Below the pieces are notes generated by a model. That model saw only the letters and a program-made list of their open reading frames with translations, searched no databases and was not told where the DNA came from. Of a stretch of DNA of 55,752 nucleotides, positions 18,839 through 28,326 are shown in pieces; position 1 is the first letter of the stretch; each line of letters begins with the position of its first letter. The stretch is from positions 1 through 55,752 of the forward strand of contig JAAYJT010000033.1 in assembly GCA_012522795.1 (NCBI GenBank), given 5' to 3'. The DNA comes from Bacteroidales bacterium. Its GTDB lineage: Bacteria > Bacteroidota > Bacteroidia > Bacteroidales > JAAYJT01. A program made the position numbers and the translations under genes.

Positions 18839-21472
18839 TTAATCAATTGACTGGTTAATAGAGAAATGGAACTGTCCTTTATTGGCTCCGGGTATTCCGG
18901 GTATAGGATCAAACCCATAGCCCCAGTCAAGACCGAGCAAGCCAAACATCGGGAGGAATACCCTTACGCCTACTCCTGCTGAGCGCTTAAGATCGAACGG
19001 ATTAAAATGTTTGAAATCCCGCCATGCATTACCGGCTTCGGCAAATCCCATAACATAAATCGTAGCACTTGGATTCAGGGATAAAGGATAGCGGACCTCA
19101 AGGGTGTTCTTATTATAAATGGTGGCACCAAGATTTTTATTGTAATAATAATCCGGGGTCATACTTTCGTTACTATAACCTCTGAAAGCAATTATCTCTC
19201 TGCCATCCAGGTTGTTATATCCTGAAAGCCCGTCGCCGCCAAGGAAAAACCGTTCAAAAGGAGTAACTCCAATATCGCGGTTATACAAACCCAGAAATCC
19301 GTAACGCGCCCTCAGACTTATCACCAGATCTCCATAAACAGCCTGATACCACGATGAGCTGAAATTCCATTTGTGATATTCCATCCATTTGAATTTTTTC
19401 TCATCGGCCATGCTTTTGTAATCCTTATTGCTGAACCAGCTATAAGGAGGAGTAGCCGTAAGCGAAAGGGTAAAATCAGAACCGGTTCGCGGATAAATGG
19501 GCTGGTCAACCGATTTTCGCCCGAAAGTTACACCGTAGTTGATGCTGTTATATTCACCATTTCCGGTGCCAAATGAAAATACCGTCCCGTAATTGTTTAA
19601 AACGTAGCGCTGAAGGCTCAGGTTCTGGATTAGCACAAAATAGTCGTCAGGCCATTGCAGGCGTTTGCCAAGAATTACCGAGAATCCGTCAATTTTGAAT
19701 GAAGCAAAATTTTCATTTTTCCTTGAAAGCCCGTTGCTGAACAGCGAATGATAATATGATAAGGTAAGGGAGTTGGGTTTTTTGCCTCCAAACCAGGGTT
19801 CAGTAAGCGAAGCACTATAACTGATATATCCGGTTCCGTACGACTGTAATCTGATACTTAGCTTCTGACCGTCGCCGGTGGGTACAGGACGCCACGCCTG
19901 ACGATTGAGAATATTACGGGTTGAGAAATTGTTAAACGATAACCCCAGCGTACCAATTATTCTGCCGTAACCCCAGCCTCCTGAAAGCTCTATCTCGTCA
20001 GCAGCAGTTTCTTCAACTTCATATATCAGATCTACAGTTCCGTCATCCGGATTGGGAATAGGTACGGGATTTATCTTTTCAGCATTAAAATACCTGAGCT
20101 GTGCCAGATCGCGGGTGGAACGAATAATATCCGAACGGTTAAATAATTGCCCCGGCTGTGTTTTCAACTCCCTTATTACTACATGGTCATTGGTTCGGGT
20201 ATTGCCTTTTATCGAAACCCGGTTTATTGTAGCCTGCTTACCCTCAAAAATCCTCATTTCCAGATCAATGGTGTCATTTTCAACCCTTACTTCTACGGGA
20301 TTGACCCTGAAAAACAAATATCCGTCATCAAGATATAAGGAACTGACATCTATTCCTTTAGGATTGTAATTAAGGTTGGTTTCAAGAATTTTCTGATTAT
20401 AAACATCGCCCTTTTCAATACCCAAAACTGCACTTAACACCTCAGTATTGTATTTTGTATTTCCAATCCAGGTGATATCACCAAAATAATATTTCGGCCC
20501 TTCTTCAATCTGCAGGTCAATTGATACATAATTATCGTCAACTCTGTAAACCGAGTCTTTTACTATCCTGGCATCGCGATAGCCATGTTCATTATATTTT
20601 CCGATAAGGTTTTGCTTATCTTTAGTAAAATCATCATCAATAAGGCGGGAACTTTTAAAAACCCGTGGTCTGATATCGTCAGTGAAAGCATTTGCAATGC
20701 TGTTACCCATTTCTATAATATCAAGTTTCACTGCAGCCTTTGCAAAATCCTTCAGCATTTTATCCATACTGTCGAAAGGCTTCATTACTCCTTTTTCCTT
20801 GGTATCCTTAAACTGACGTTTTAACTTCAGATCCGACAGTGCTGAATTTCCCTCGAAATTGATTGATTCAATACGCACACGGTTCCTTTTGTTGATATCA
20901 ATGATCAGATATACCTGGTTTATGCCTGAAGTATCACGAACCTGGCTAATATCAACGGTTGTGTTCAGATAACCCTTGCCGCTGAAATGTTTTTTTATTA
21001 TATTTTCGGTTCTGATAACAAGATGATCGGTTACCACATCATTACGGATAAGATTTATTTTATCCCGCAAATCATCGGCTTCGGACTTTCTCACACCCTT
21101 GAAAGTGAATTTACTCATCCTGGGTCTTTCTTTCATTGAAAGGTTCAAAAAGATCATTTCCCCTTCGATCCGGGTAGCTGTAATACGAATATTTTCGAAT
21201 AAACCCTGTTGCCAGAGTTTTTCAATAGCCTGACGGATACGGTCGCCCGGAATCTCAATACGGTCGCCGACACTTAAACCTGAAAGCACAATAATAACAC
21301 CATGATCAAGATATTCAATACCGCTGATAGTTATTCCGCCAATTATATATGATACCGGTCTGGTATAGTTTACTTCGGGCAGATCGGAACCTATAAGCAC
21401 CTGCGATTTGGTTTCGAGAGCACTTGTAAAGATAAGCGCAAAGCAGAGATAACAAAACAGCCTTAACCTCAT
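18839..21472 (-). CDS. bamA: Outer membrane protein assembly factor BamA
   Basis: The 877-residue protein has a signal peptide and several POTRA repeats over about residues 40-500 (for example FKGVRKSEADDLRDKINL and ITWIGNTKYNTEVLSAVLG). A 16-strand barrel with the lid-loop motif FRGYS (equivalent to VRGF) near residue 765 completes it. It inserts beta-barrel proteins into the outer membrane. The start lies one base after the uppS stop (TGAAATG), so the two genes are tightly coupled. POTRA 3/4 carry an acidic and lysine-rich insert (FKDTKEKGVMKPFDSMDKMLKDFAK region) that is common in Bacteroidota homologues. Confidence 0.95.
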   Translation of the reverse strand: MRLRLFCYLCFALIFTSALETKSQVLIGSDLPEVNYTRPVSYIIGGITISGIEYLDHGVIIVLSGLSVGDRIEIPGDRIRQAIEKLWQQGLFENIRITATRIEGEMIFLNLSMKERPRMSKFTFKGVRKSEADDLRDKINLIRNDVVTDHLVIRTENIIKKHFSGKGYLNTTVDISQVRDTSGINQVYLIIDINKRNRVRIESINFEGNSALSDLKLKRQFKDTKEKGVMKPFDSMDKMLKDFAKAAVKLDIIEMGNSIANAFTDDIRPRVFKSSRLIDDDFTKDKQNLIGKYNEHGYRDARIVKDSVYRVDDNYVSIDLQIEEGPKYYFGDITWIGNTKYNTEVLSAVLGIEKGDVYNQKILETNLNYNPKGIDVSSLYLDDGYLFFRVNPVEVRVENDTIDLEMRIFEGKQATINRVSIKGNTRTNDHVVIRELKTQPGQLFNRSDIIRSTRDLAQLRYFNAEKINPVPIPNPDDGTVDLIYEVEETAADEIELSGGWGYGRIIGTLGLSFNNFSTRNILNRQAWRPVPTGDGQKLSIRLQSYGTGYISYSASLTEPWFGGKKPNSLTLSYYHSLFSNGLSRKNENFASFKIDGFSVILGKRLQWPDDYFVLIQNLSLQRYVLNNYGTVFSFGTGNGEYNSINYGVTFGRKSVDQPIYPRTGSDFTLSLTATPPYSWFSNKDYKSMADEKKFKWMEYHKWNFSSSWYQAVYGDLVISLRARYGFLGLYNRDIGVTPFERFFLGGDGLSGYNNLDGREIIAFRGYSNESMTPDYYYNKNLGATIYNKNTLEVRYPLSLNPSATIYVMGFAEAGNAWRDFKHFNPFDLKRSAGVGVRVFLPMFGLLGLDWGYGFDPIPGIPGANKGQFHFSINQSID

Positions 21473-21473
21473 T

Positions 21474-22223
21474 TCATCTACAACTTTTAATTTGTTCGCT
21501 TACTTTTCCGAATCTTCTTTCGCGCTGCTGATAATCAATAATAGCTTCATAAAGGTCTTCCTTACGAAAATCAGGCCATAGCTTTGAAGTAAAATACAGC
21601 TCGGTATAAGCACTTTGCCATATCAGAAAATTGCTGATACGACATTCGCCGCTGGTTCTGATAAGAAGTTCCGGCTCAGGCATCCCTGCTGTATTAAGAT
21701 TGTTTGAAATAACTTCCTGGGTAATATCATCAGGATTCAGTATTCCGGATCTCACCTTATTGGCAAGCGCCTTAAAAGTTTCAGTTAATTCCCAGCGTCC
21801 GCTGTAACTCAATGCCAGCACAAGGTCCATTCTTTTATTCGAAGCCGTTGTATTCATTGCTTCGATCAGTTCTTTCCGGCAGTTTTCGTCAAGTGAGTCC
21901 AGATCGCCAATGGCTTTCAACCTGATATCATTATCAGTGAGTGTTTTTGTTTCCTGATGTATGGTTTGAACCAATAATTTCATGAGTGCCTCCACTTCAG
22001 TAGCCGGACGTTTCCAGTTTTCAGTGGAAAAAGCATAAAGGGTCAGGAATTTTACACCTATTTCGGCAGCAGCCTCGGCAGTTTCCCTTACTGAGATCAC
22101 ACCCTGCTCATGCCCGAAAACCCTGTGTTTCCCACGCATTTTTGCCCAGCGACCATTGCCATCCATAATAATGGCAATATGTTGAGGAAGATTTTTGATA
22201 TCTATTTTATCTTTTAAACTCAT
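21474..22223 (-). CDS. uppS: Isoprenyl transferase (undecaprenyl diphosphate synthase)
   Basis: I use the ATG at 22223 (249 residues) rather than a GTG six codons upstream. The signature IAIIMDGNGRWAK (catalytic Asp21) and the C-terminal RTSGECRISNFLIWQSAYTE region identify a cis-prenyltransferase. It elongates farnesyl diphosphate with isopentenyl units to the lipid carrier used for peptidoglycan and surface glycan export. It lies between porG and bamA and is coupled to bamA by a one-base gap. Confidence 0.95.
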   Translation of the reverse strand: MSLKDKIDIKNLPQHIAIIMDGNGRWAKMRGKHRVFGHEQGVISVRETAEAAAEIGVKFLTLYAFSTENWKRPATEVEALMKLLVQTIHQETKTLTDNDIRLKAIGDLDSLDENCRKELIEAMNTTASNKRMDLVLALSYSGRWELTETFKALANKVRSGILNPDDITQEVISNNLNTAGMPEPELLIRTSGECRISNFLIWQSAYTELYFTSKLWPDFRKEDLYEAIIDYQQRERRFGKVSEQIKSCR

Positions 22224-22295
22224 CTTATTAAAAACCAGCACTCAAAGTAACATCAAAAATTTATACTGATGTGTATTTATTATTGTTAAGTATTG

Positions 22296-23105
22296 TTAAA
22301 ACTTTATTCTTTCCGGCTCATCGCACCTTGCTCTACCTCTGAAATTAATCCTGAAGACTACTGAAGCACCTGCATATCCGTACCAATCATTGTCTTTTGA
22401 ATTTCCACGCTGCATTCCTTCATCATAGTTTTCACCGGGATCAACATAAACCGGATAGAACTGCTTTTCGCCATTGTCATCATATTCACGGGCAGGATAA
22501 ACTCCATGAACATCATCAATATAATCGGTCATGGTTTTTCTCATCCCCCATTCTAAAGTCAATCCAATAAAATCATTAACACTGTATTTTACACCAATGC
22601 CAAAAGGAAAGCAAACCGATACAGGTAGCAAGCCTGACACCGGAGTATAATTAACTCCTTCAGCAGGTTGATTTCTTAGAACATAAGTTTGTGACCTGTA
22701 TACAGCTTTTGGATTATACATAAAAGCACCTACACCCCCAAAAACATAAGGAGATAAATAGCTAAGGCTACTCCCAGTAAAATAATCGAAAAAATTAAAT
22801 TCGCCTACAACAGAGACTTCATAAATATCTGAACTGAAATTCAAACCACGATCAACACGATATTGGGTAATAAGATCATCGCCTCTTACATTCCCAACAA
22901 GTAACCCGGATCTTATGGCAACCCTGTTATTAAAGTTGTATCTGTAAACAAAGCCAAAAGCCGGCTGAGTGAACTCAAACAATTTTTCCGGATTCAGGTC
23001 GCCCATATAATACATTCCTCCTCCTGTTACTCCCAGTTCAATACGTTGTGCATGTATAGCCGGCACAACACCGGCAAGTAGCAATGCTACAAGATATTTC
23101 TTCAT
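22296..23105 (-). CDS. porG: PorG-like outer membrane beta-barrel protein (DUF6089 family)
   Basis: The 269-residue protein has a signal peptide (MKKYLVALLLAGVVPAIHAQ) and then ELGVTGGGMYYMGDLN. Alternating-strand segments suggest an eight-stranded OmpA-like barrel. Family and position match DUF6089 proteins between nadK and uppS-bamA. In Porphyromonas gingivalis the gene in that position encodes PorG, an outer-membrane component of the type IX secretion machinery. The symbol rests on family and synteny, not on the rest of the machinery, which is not in this window. If correct, the host has type IX secretion, in keeping with the nearby C25 peptidase. Confidence 0.75.
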   Translation of the reverse strand: MKKYLVALLLAGVVPAIHAQRIELGVTGGGMYYMGDLNPEKLFEFTQPAFGFVYRYNFNNRVAIRSGLLVGNVRGDDLITQYRVDRGLNFSSDIYEVSVVGEFNFFDYFTGSSLSYLSPYVFGGVGAFMYNPKAVYRSQTYVLRNQPAEGVNYTPVSGLLPVSVCFPFGIGVKYSVNDFIGLTLEWGMRKTMTDYIDDVHGVYPAREYDDNGEKQFYPVYVDPGENYDEGMQRGNSKDNDWYGYAGASVVFRINFRGRARCDEPERIKF

Positions 23106-23164
23106 TTTAATTTGAGGGCGCTAAATTATCACTTTTATTTATTCAGAAAAGAAAGGGATGAGGA

Positions 23165-24043
23165 TCAATTTCTGATATCCTGTCCCCAGCTAAGTTTTTC
23201 GCGTATTGTACGAAAAAAATACTGATCTTTCATCTGAAGAAGATTTATACGAAAACCGGCTTTGCTTACAACAAGCTGAGTTTCAGGATAAATAACCACA
23301 GAACGCGAATCAAGACTGGCAAGATATTCATTTTCACGACCTTCAACCCTTATACTAATAACACTTTTGTCGGGTATAACGACCGGTCTTACTGTTAAAT
23401 TGTGTGTGGCAATAGGTGTGATAACGAAATTTTCAGCATTGGGAGCTATAATAGGCCCGTTGCATGAAAGTGAATAGGCTGTGGAACCTGTAGGAGTTGC
23501 TATTATTAGCCCGTCAGCCCAGTATGAATGCAAGAATTTACCATCCACATAAACGTGGATAAGTATCATTGACGATGTATCTTTCTTATTAATTGTCAGC
23601 TCGTTAAGTGCAAAATTAAGATTGCCGAAGATGTTCCCTGTGGTTTCGAGACTTAAAAGTGCCCTTGAGTCGAGAATGTAATTGCCATTTATTACACAGT
23701 CAATAGCTGGTAAAATATCGTTTTTTGATATACTTGATAAAAATCCCATCCTTCCCAGATTAATACCCATAACGGGAATACCTGAATCGCGTACCAGTGT
23801 GATAGTATCGAGCAAGGTTCCGTCGCCTCCTATTGAAAACAGAAAATCGACTTTGCCTTTCAGAGTATCCTTGTTGCTAAACAAATCTGATACATCCCCA
23901 ACATCAACCGACTGGCGGAGTAATTCAAAAAAAGGCTGATACATCATATATTTGATACCATATTGCCTGAACTTGTCAAACAATGGCTGCAAATATAAGA
24001 TCTCATCGCGATTGGAGGTTTTACCATATAATGCTATTCTCAT
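23165..24043 (-). CDS. nadK: NAD kinase
   Basis: Starting at the ATG at 24043 gives 292 residues, the usual size, whereas the frame extends 11 codons further with no support. The glycine-rich GGDGT (residues 72-76), NELTINK and the conserved DGLIIATPTGSTAYS block are all present. The enzyme phosphorylates NAD to NADP in the cytoplasm. It is part of the minus-strand envelope cluster, 59 bases upstream of porG, an arrangement common in Bacteroidota. Confidence 0.95.
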   Translation of the reverse strand: MRIALYGKTSNRDEILYLQPLFDKFRQYGIKYMMYQPFFELLRQSVDVGDVSDLFSNKDTLKGKVDFLFSIGGDGTLLDTITLVRDSGIPVMGINLGRMGFLSSISKNDILPAIDCVINGNYILDSRALLSLETTGNIFGNLNFALNELTINKKDTSSMILIHVYVDGKFLHSYWADGLIIATPTGSTAYSLSCNGPIIAPNAENFVITPIATHNLTVRPVVIPDKSVISIRVEGRENEYLASLDSRSVVIYPETQLVVSKAGFRINLLQMKDQYFFRTIREKLSWGQDIRN

Positions 24044-24187
24044 ACAACAGGTTTGTGAGGGGGTTTGAAAATGCAAGATTACTAAAAATGTTCAAAAGTT
24101 TAGAAATTTAAATGCTGTGAGTTAAAATATTTTAGCTTTTTACGGCAAAACCCATTAGCACGGGTCATAATATTTCCAATAAAAAAA

Positions 24188-25669
24188 TCATATCGGAGCC
24201 AGAAAATGAAGAAATACCCCATGTTCGCCCTTACGGTTGATTGAATATTCGATACGCATTACCTGATCATAATAGGTTACCACATCCAGCCCAAAGCCAT
24301 TGCCCCATAAAAAACTGTTGGGTAATTTATTGTTGAACTCATTATTGTTGTTGGGTTCGTAAACATAACCCATATCGGAATGCATACCCAGATATAAAGA
24401 CAGATGCAGTTTACCGAATTTTTCAGTCGGGATGAATGGCAAATGTATGATGGTAGGTTCAAGAATACGGTATTTCAGATTCAGCTTTGTAAGTGCCGTA
24501 TGCCTGCCATCAACAACATAATATTCATAACCACGTATGAAATCGTATTTATAACCAAGCGAACTACTCATGAAGTAAGGTTGACGATCAGCAAGCGAGA
24601 ACTTCACTGAAACTCCCATAAGCAGATACCAGCGGTCGCTGAGGGTGAAATATTTTTTAAATGCTGATGCAATATCAAAAACATTTAGTTTGCTGTTCTG
24701 AAAAATTCCAAACCCCTGTTTTGAGATCCTCAAATCAAAATAATACCCGTCGGTAGGATAGTATTTCAAATTACGGTAATCGCTTCTGAACTCATAAATT
24801 AAACTCAAAAAATTGGGTTTGCTGTTACTGCTGATAAAATAATGTGGATTGAGCTTATAAATAGTATCGCTGAAGATATACTGACTGTACTGCAGTGTAA
24901 GTATATGCCTATGGTGTATCAAGGGGCGGTATAGCAGTGAGGTATTTATGTCAAACCCTTTGAATGAAAATCTACCGGGATCATCGTAATAAGCCAGTTC
25001 ATCATTTTTTGTGGCATAGGCTACTTCACGGCGACGGCTGTACGTTGCCCCGAATCCCAGCCCTATGGTCTGCGCCCGGTTAATATTGGGTTTTGAATAG
25101 GCAATACCCAGCGATTGATTATAACCCCCTATCATAACAGCCTGCAACGACTCCTTTCTGCCTCTGAAATTCTGATGGTTAAGGATAAGACCAAAATTTA
25201 TCCTCGAAAGGTCCTTTGTTCTCCACCACTCATTGAAATTCCGGTCGGCAAGCTCTACCACAGGTACGGGCCACAGATACCAGCGTTCAACAAAACTAAA
25301 AACAACATCCACAACCGGCATTTCTCCCTCAGTTCTGCTGGTTTCAATATCAACAAAATTGAACAGCGAGGTATTAAGCAGGTTTAATCTGCTTTGTTTA
25401 AGCAATCTTTCCCATACATCAGCATCTATTGTATCACCCGAGTTGAAAAGTAATTCGCGGTAAATAATACCGGAGCGGGTAGTTTTATTTTTTTCGAACC
25501 TTATCTGACCAACAATGATTTTCTGATCTGCATCATTGTTTTCTGAGAACCCGGAAGCAGGCGATTCCTGACCCAATATGCCGGAAAAACTGAATAGTAA
25601 CAGTGAAAACAGAGTGAAAATAAGTCGTATTTTACGAAAACAGTCAGTTTGCAGTTTCAATAATGTCAT
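24188..25669 (-). CDS. BamA/TamA-like outer membrane protein with a single POTRA domain
   Basis: Starting at the ATG at 25669 gives a 493-residue protein with a signal peptide (KIRLIFTLFSLLLFSFSGILGQ), one POTRA-like domain (about residues 50-130: IRFEKNKTTRSGIIYREL) and a C-terminal barrel with an RGYEYY lid-loop motif near residue 385. This is the surface-antigen (Omp85) superfamily, shorter than BamA. It could assist assembly of a particular outer-membrane protein or secrete a partner, but no partner is visible. It lies between a CBS-domain gene and nadK, 16 bases after the CBS stop. Confidence 0.8.
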   Translation of the reverse strand: MTLLKLQTDCFRKIRLIFTLFSLLLFSFSGILGQESPASGFSENNDADQKIIVGQIRFEKNKTTRSGIIYRELLFNSGDTIDADVWERLLKQSRLNLLNTSLFNFVDIETSRTEGEMPVVDVVFSFVERWYLWPVPVVELADRNFNEWWRTKDLSRINFGLILNHQNFRGRKESLQAVMIGGYNQSLGIAYSKPNINRAQTIGLGFGATYSRRREVAYATKNDELAYYDDPGRFSFKGFDINTSLLYRPLIHHRHILTLQYSQYIFSDTIYKLNPHYFISSNSKPNFLSLIYEFRSDYRNLKYYPTDGYYFDLRISKQGFGIFQNSKLNVFDIASAFKKYFTLSDRWYLLMGVSVKFSLADRQPYFMSSSLGYKYDFIRGYEYYVVDGRHTALTKLNLKYRILEPTIIHLPFIPTEKFGKLHLSLYLGMHSDMGYVYEPNNNNEFNNKLPNSFLWGNGFGLDVVTYYDQVMRIEYSINRKGEHGVFLHFLAPI

Positions 25670-25685
25670 TCCTTTTTTGCAGATG

Positions 25686-26342
25686 TCAGATGTCAAGATA
25701 AGTCATAAGGTTATCGTAACGATCTTTCAAGTCATCGTAGTATGAAGATTCGCCGTAAGTGGCTTTGATGAAATAATTATAACGGTCGAAGGTTTGCAGC
25801 ACAGGTCCTATCTCCATGCGATTTATCTTTATTGATATTTCAAGCATGGTACTGTCAGGTACAGAAGTTATGAACATACTCAGGATCTTGGCATCGTTCG
25901 ATTCAATTATCTGAGCTATTTCAGAAAGCGAATAATCGTTCTGACTGCGTTCCAGTACTATTCCCGGATTATTTATTGAGGTAATCACCGGGAAATGTTG
26001 CATGAAAGTGTCAAAAGTTATGACACCAAGATAACGATGATGTTTATCAAGAACAGGCAAGAGCGATAGCATTTCTTCAGAGAACATATTAAGCACATCA
26101 AAAATATGACAGTACTCGTCAACATAATGTTTTACAAGCGATTGCATATGTTGCCCTATGGTATCCTCAAAACGGTTCTCAATATAAATATTTTCTTCGG
26201 CAAGCAAACCAATATACTCTGTGCCGTTGACCACCGGAAGATGCGAGATCTTGTATTCATCCATCAGACTAAGTGCCTTAATAAAGGTTTCGTCAGGCAT
26301 AAGCGGAGCAATCGTAGTTGAAAGCAAATTTTTGGCTATCAT
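25686..26342 (-). CDS. CBS-domain protein
   Basis: The 218-residue protein contains two CBS repeats in about the first 125 residues (ISHLPVVNGTEYIGLLAEE; LSLLPVLDKHHRYLGVITFD) and then a C-terminal alpha/beta segment resembling an ACT-like fold (about 145-205). CBS pairs sense adenine nucleotides and regulate partner activity. The ligand is unknown here. It heads the minus-strand operon with the TamA-like, nadK, porG, uppS, bamA and ompH genes, and a TAnnTTTG box lies 25 bases upstream. CBS genes next to nadK are frequent in this phylum. Confidence 0.85.
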   Translation of the reverse strand: MIAKNLLSTTIAPLMPDETFIKALSLMDEYKISHLPVVNGTEYIGLLAEENIYIENRFEDTIGQHMQSLVKHYVDEYCHIFDVLNMFSEEMLSLLPVLDKHHRYLGVITFDTFMQHFPVITSINNPGIVLERSQNDYSLSEIAQIIESNDAKILSMFITSVPDSTMLEISIKINRMEIGPVLQTFDRYNYFIKATYGESSYYDDLKDRYDNLMTYLDI

Positions 26343-26367
26343 AAAATATACTGTTGATTTTATACTG

Positions 26368-26375
26368 CAAACCTA
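26368..26375 (-). promoter_or_regulatory. Candidate -7 box of the CBS-nadK-bamA operon
   Basis: The minus strand reads TAGGTTTG, a match to TAnnTTTG, 25 bases before the CBS ATG. Confidence 0.5.
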
Positions 26376-26426
26376 AATATTTTCTGTCAGACCGAAGTGG
26401 TTTTTATTGGGGCAGAAATAAAACAA

Positions 26427-26450
26427 CCGGGTAAGAAATTGTGAACCCGG
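26427..26450 (-). terminator. Probable terminator of the ECF sigma operon
   Basis: CCGGGT (26427-26432) pairs with ACCCGG (26445-26450), and on the minus strand a T-rich tail follows. It lies 110 bases past the stop of the membrane partner gene. The 6-bp stem is short. Confidence 0.45.
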
Positions 26451-26560
26451 TGACACCAGCTATTGCAGAAGACAATGGCAAGGATTATTAATTTCGCCGG
26501 AAAAGAGAAAAATAAAAGTAACGGTTAAATGAGCATGAGGGTTATGCCGGCAAATGCCTT

Positions 26561-27178
26561 TCATTCTTCATTCCCGAACTTCTCAACCATATTCAGGAAC
26601 GATTCTGCATCTTTAATGCTCTTATCATAAACTTTAAGGTTAAGAATTACACCAAAGATTAAACCCAGCCCGACAACACCGAAAACAGCAGGTATAAAAA
26701 CCGTGAGGTCCCCAAGAAGGTCAATACCGGCTTTGGCTTTAACTATTAGTGAAAGAAGCGTTATCCCTATTATTACGGCTATAAGATATTCTATCTTTCT
26801 GAGGCGCAGGATAAGTATCCTCAGGTTCGTCATTTTCTTCTGAAAATGCATCACACTCAAATCATAATACAGAAGATCATAAAAATGCGATGCTTTAACA
26901 GCAGAAAAAACAAAACTTACAGCACACATCAAAGAACCAATTAGTCCGGTAATAAAATATTGAGTTTCGCCTGATAGCTGTATCAGCAAAGCTATAATTA
27001 TATTAATTATACAAAACTGTATAACTAGATTCAACAGTTCAAGGATCATAGGTTTTTTCAGGGCAAAGGTGCTTTTTTCAAGGTTTACTGACCTCAGAAG
27101 TTCTTCGTTAAGCTTCAGTACTTTGCTTAACTTTTTGTCATATTGTGCCCATGCATCTTTTAATTCGTTAATTTCCAT
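26561..27178 (-). CDS. Four-helix membrane protein paired with an ECF sigma factor (possible anti-sigma)
   Basis: The 205-residue protein starts with a cytoplasmic, charged, helical segment (INELKDAWAQYDKKLSKVLK) followed by four membrane helices at about residues 46-68, 73-95, 129-147 and 157-180. The soluble loop between helices 2 and 3 is basic. It follows the ECF sigma gene by 12 bases on the same strand. This pairing is common in Bacteroidota, and such proteins are presumed to hold the sigma factor at the membrane. No zinc anti-sigma motif is present, so the regulatory role is inferred. Confidence 0.65.
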   Translation of the reverse strand: MEINELKDAWAQYDKKLSKVLKLNEELLRSVNLEKSTFALKKPMILELLNLVIQFCIINIIIALLIQLSGETQYFITGLIGSLMCAVSFVFSAVKASHFYDLLYYDLSVMHFQKKMTNLRILILRLRKIEYLIAVIIGITLLSLIVKAKAGIDLLGDLTVFIPAVFGVVGLGLIFGVILNLKVYDKSIKDAESFLNMVEKFGNEE

Positions 27179-27190
27179 GATATCAAGTTT

Positions 27191-27679
27191 TTAATGTTTA
27201 AATTCTTCTTTGATCCTTTTCTTTATACGGCTGATCTTTGTAGCCACATTTGTTTCAGAGATACCGAGTATTTCTGCCATATCCCTGTAGCTTTTATCTT
27301 CCAGAACCAGTAAAATAAGAGCTTTGTCCATTTCATTCAAACGCTCCAGATACTTATACAACAACGATATCCTTTCGTCCAGCTCAAAACCGGGTCTGGA
27401 ATCCGGCAGAGAAATTACCGATGCATCAATACCGACAGTTTTCTCATTGCGTTTTCGATCTTTCCGATAAAATGAAATAGCTGTATTCAAAGCAATACGG
27501 TAAATCCAGGTTGAGATCTTAACCCGTCCGTCGAATTTTGAAAATGAGTTCCACAATTGAATTAAAATATCCTGCTGCAAATCCTTTCTATCCTCATAAT
27601 TTGAACAATACGAATTACAAATTTTAAAGATCAGATTTTGATTGTCTTTGACTACAGAAATAAAGTTGTCTTTATTCAC
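27191..27679 (-). CDS. ECF RNA polymerase sigma factor
   Basis: The 162-residue sigma-70 family protein starts at a GTG (27679); a stop codon lies three codons upstream in the same frame. Region 2 (residues about 10-80, LIFKICNSYCSNYEDRKDLQQDILIQLW and KISTWIYRIALNTAISFYRK) and region 4 (about 110-160, LEDKSYRDMAEILGISETNVATKISRIKKRIKEE) are both complete. It redirects RNA polymerase to a specific regulon. The adjoining membrane protein is its likely regulator. The upstream DNA contains an 11-bp inverted repeat. Confidence 0.93.
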   Translation of the reverse strand: MNKDNFISVVKDNQNLIFKICNSYCSNYEDRKDLQQDILIQLWNSFSKFDGRVKISTWIYRIALNTAISFYRKDRKRNEKTVGIDASVISLPDSRPGFELDERISLLYKYLERLNEMDKALILLVLEDKSYRDMAEILGISETNVATKISRIKKRIKEEFKH

Positions 27680-27756
27680 CGGATTTTCTTAATCGTTTCT
27701 TTATTATTCGCAAAAAGTGCTTAAAAATCACATAATTAAGAAAATTTTTTCAACAA

Positions 27757-28266
27757 TTAGCTTCTAAACCAGTTTTCAATGTTTGCGAAATGCTCAATAT
27801 TTGGTTTCAGCTCAGTATTTAACTCATCTAAAAATCGATAAATTGAGTAAACACTAGTATCCATATTCAGATGCCTTCGAAAATAATCTACTGTTTTTAA
27901 TTTACTTCCCGGATAGACTAATCGACTTAAAACCGGGTTCTTGAAATAATCGCATGACCCATCAGAAGGAAAGCCGAGTTTTTTGTAGATTTTGCCGAGT
28001 ATTAATTCTGTTCCTATAATTTGTAAATGTTCATTTGCAATACTATTTACAAAGTTCTCAACCACTAAATCATCATGATCCACAAAAAGGGATTGAAGCC
28101 CCCTAAGCCGCTCCAACTCCGTTTTTGCAAGTAATAGAAACAACTCTTCTTTACGTTTAGTTTGTGTAATTCCAACAGTCTTTATTACTTTGTTGGAACG
28201 ATTATGCTTCTGCACAATCTGAATACTGATTGTGCCACTACGATTCTTATTTTTCCGAATAAACAT
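27757..28266 (-). pseudogene. Truncated IS1634-family transposase (N-terminal remnant)
   Basis: The fragment begins at ATG 28266 and has 169 residues. Its start, MFIRKNKNRSGTISIQIVQK, and the VLSRLVYPGSKLKTVDYFRR and SIYRFLDELN segments match the N-terminal part of IS1634-type transposases, which are about 550 residues long. The frame ends at ...ENWFRS before the DDE catalytic core, so it cannot be active. It lies directly upstream of the ECF sigma gene on the same strand. I could not identify terminal inverted repeats. Confidence 0.75.
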
Positions 28267-28326
28267 GTGCAAAAATAGCTCCGCATGACCCAAAATGCAA
28301 GTTAATCTAATGTAATTTACTGATAA

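Noticed and set aside
22224-22241. GTG extension of uppS by six codons
   Set aside because: The ATG at 22223 gives the family's normal N-terminus; the GTG has no added support.
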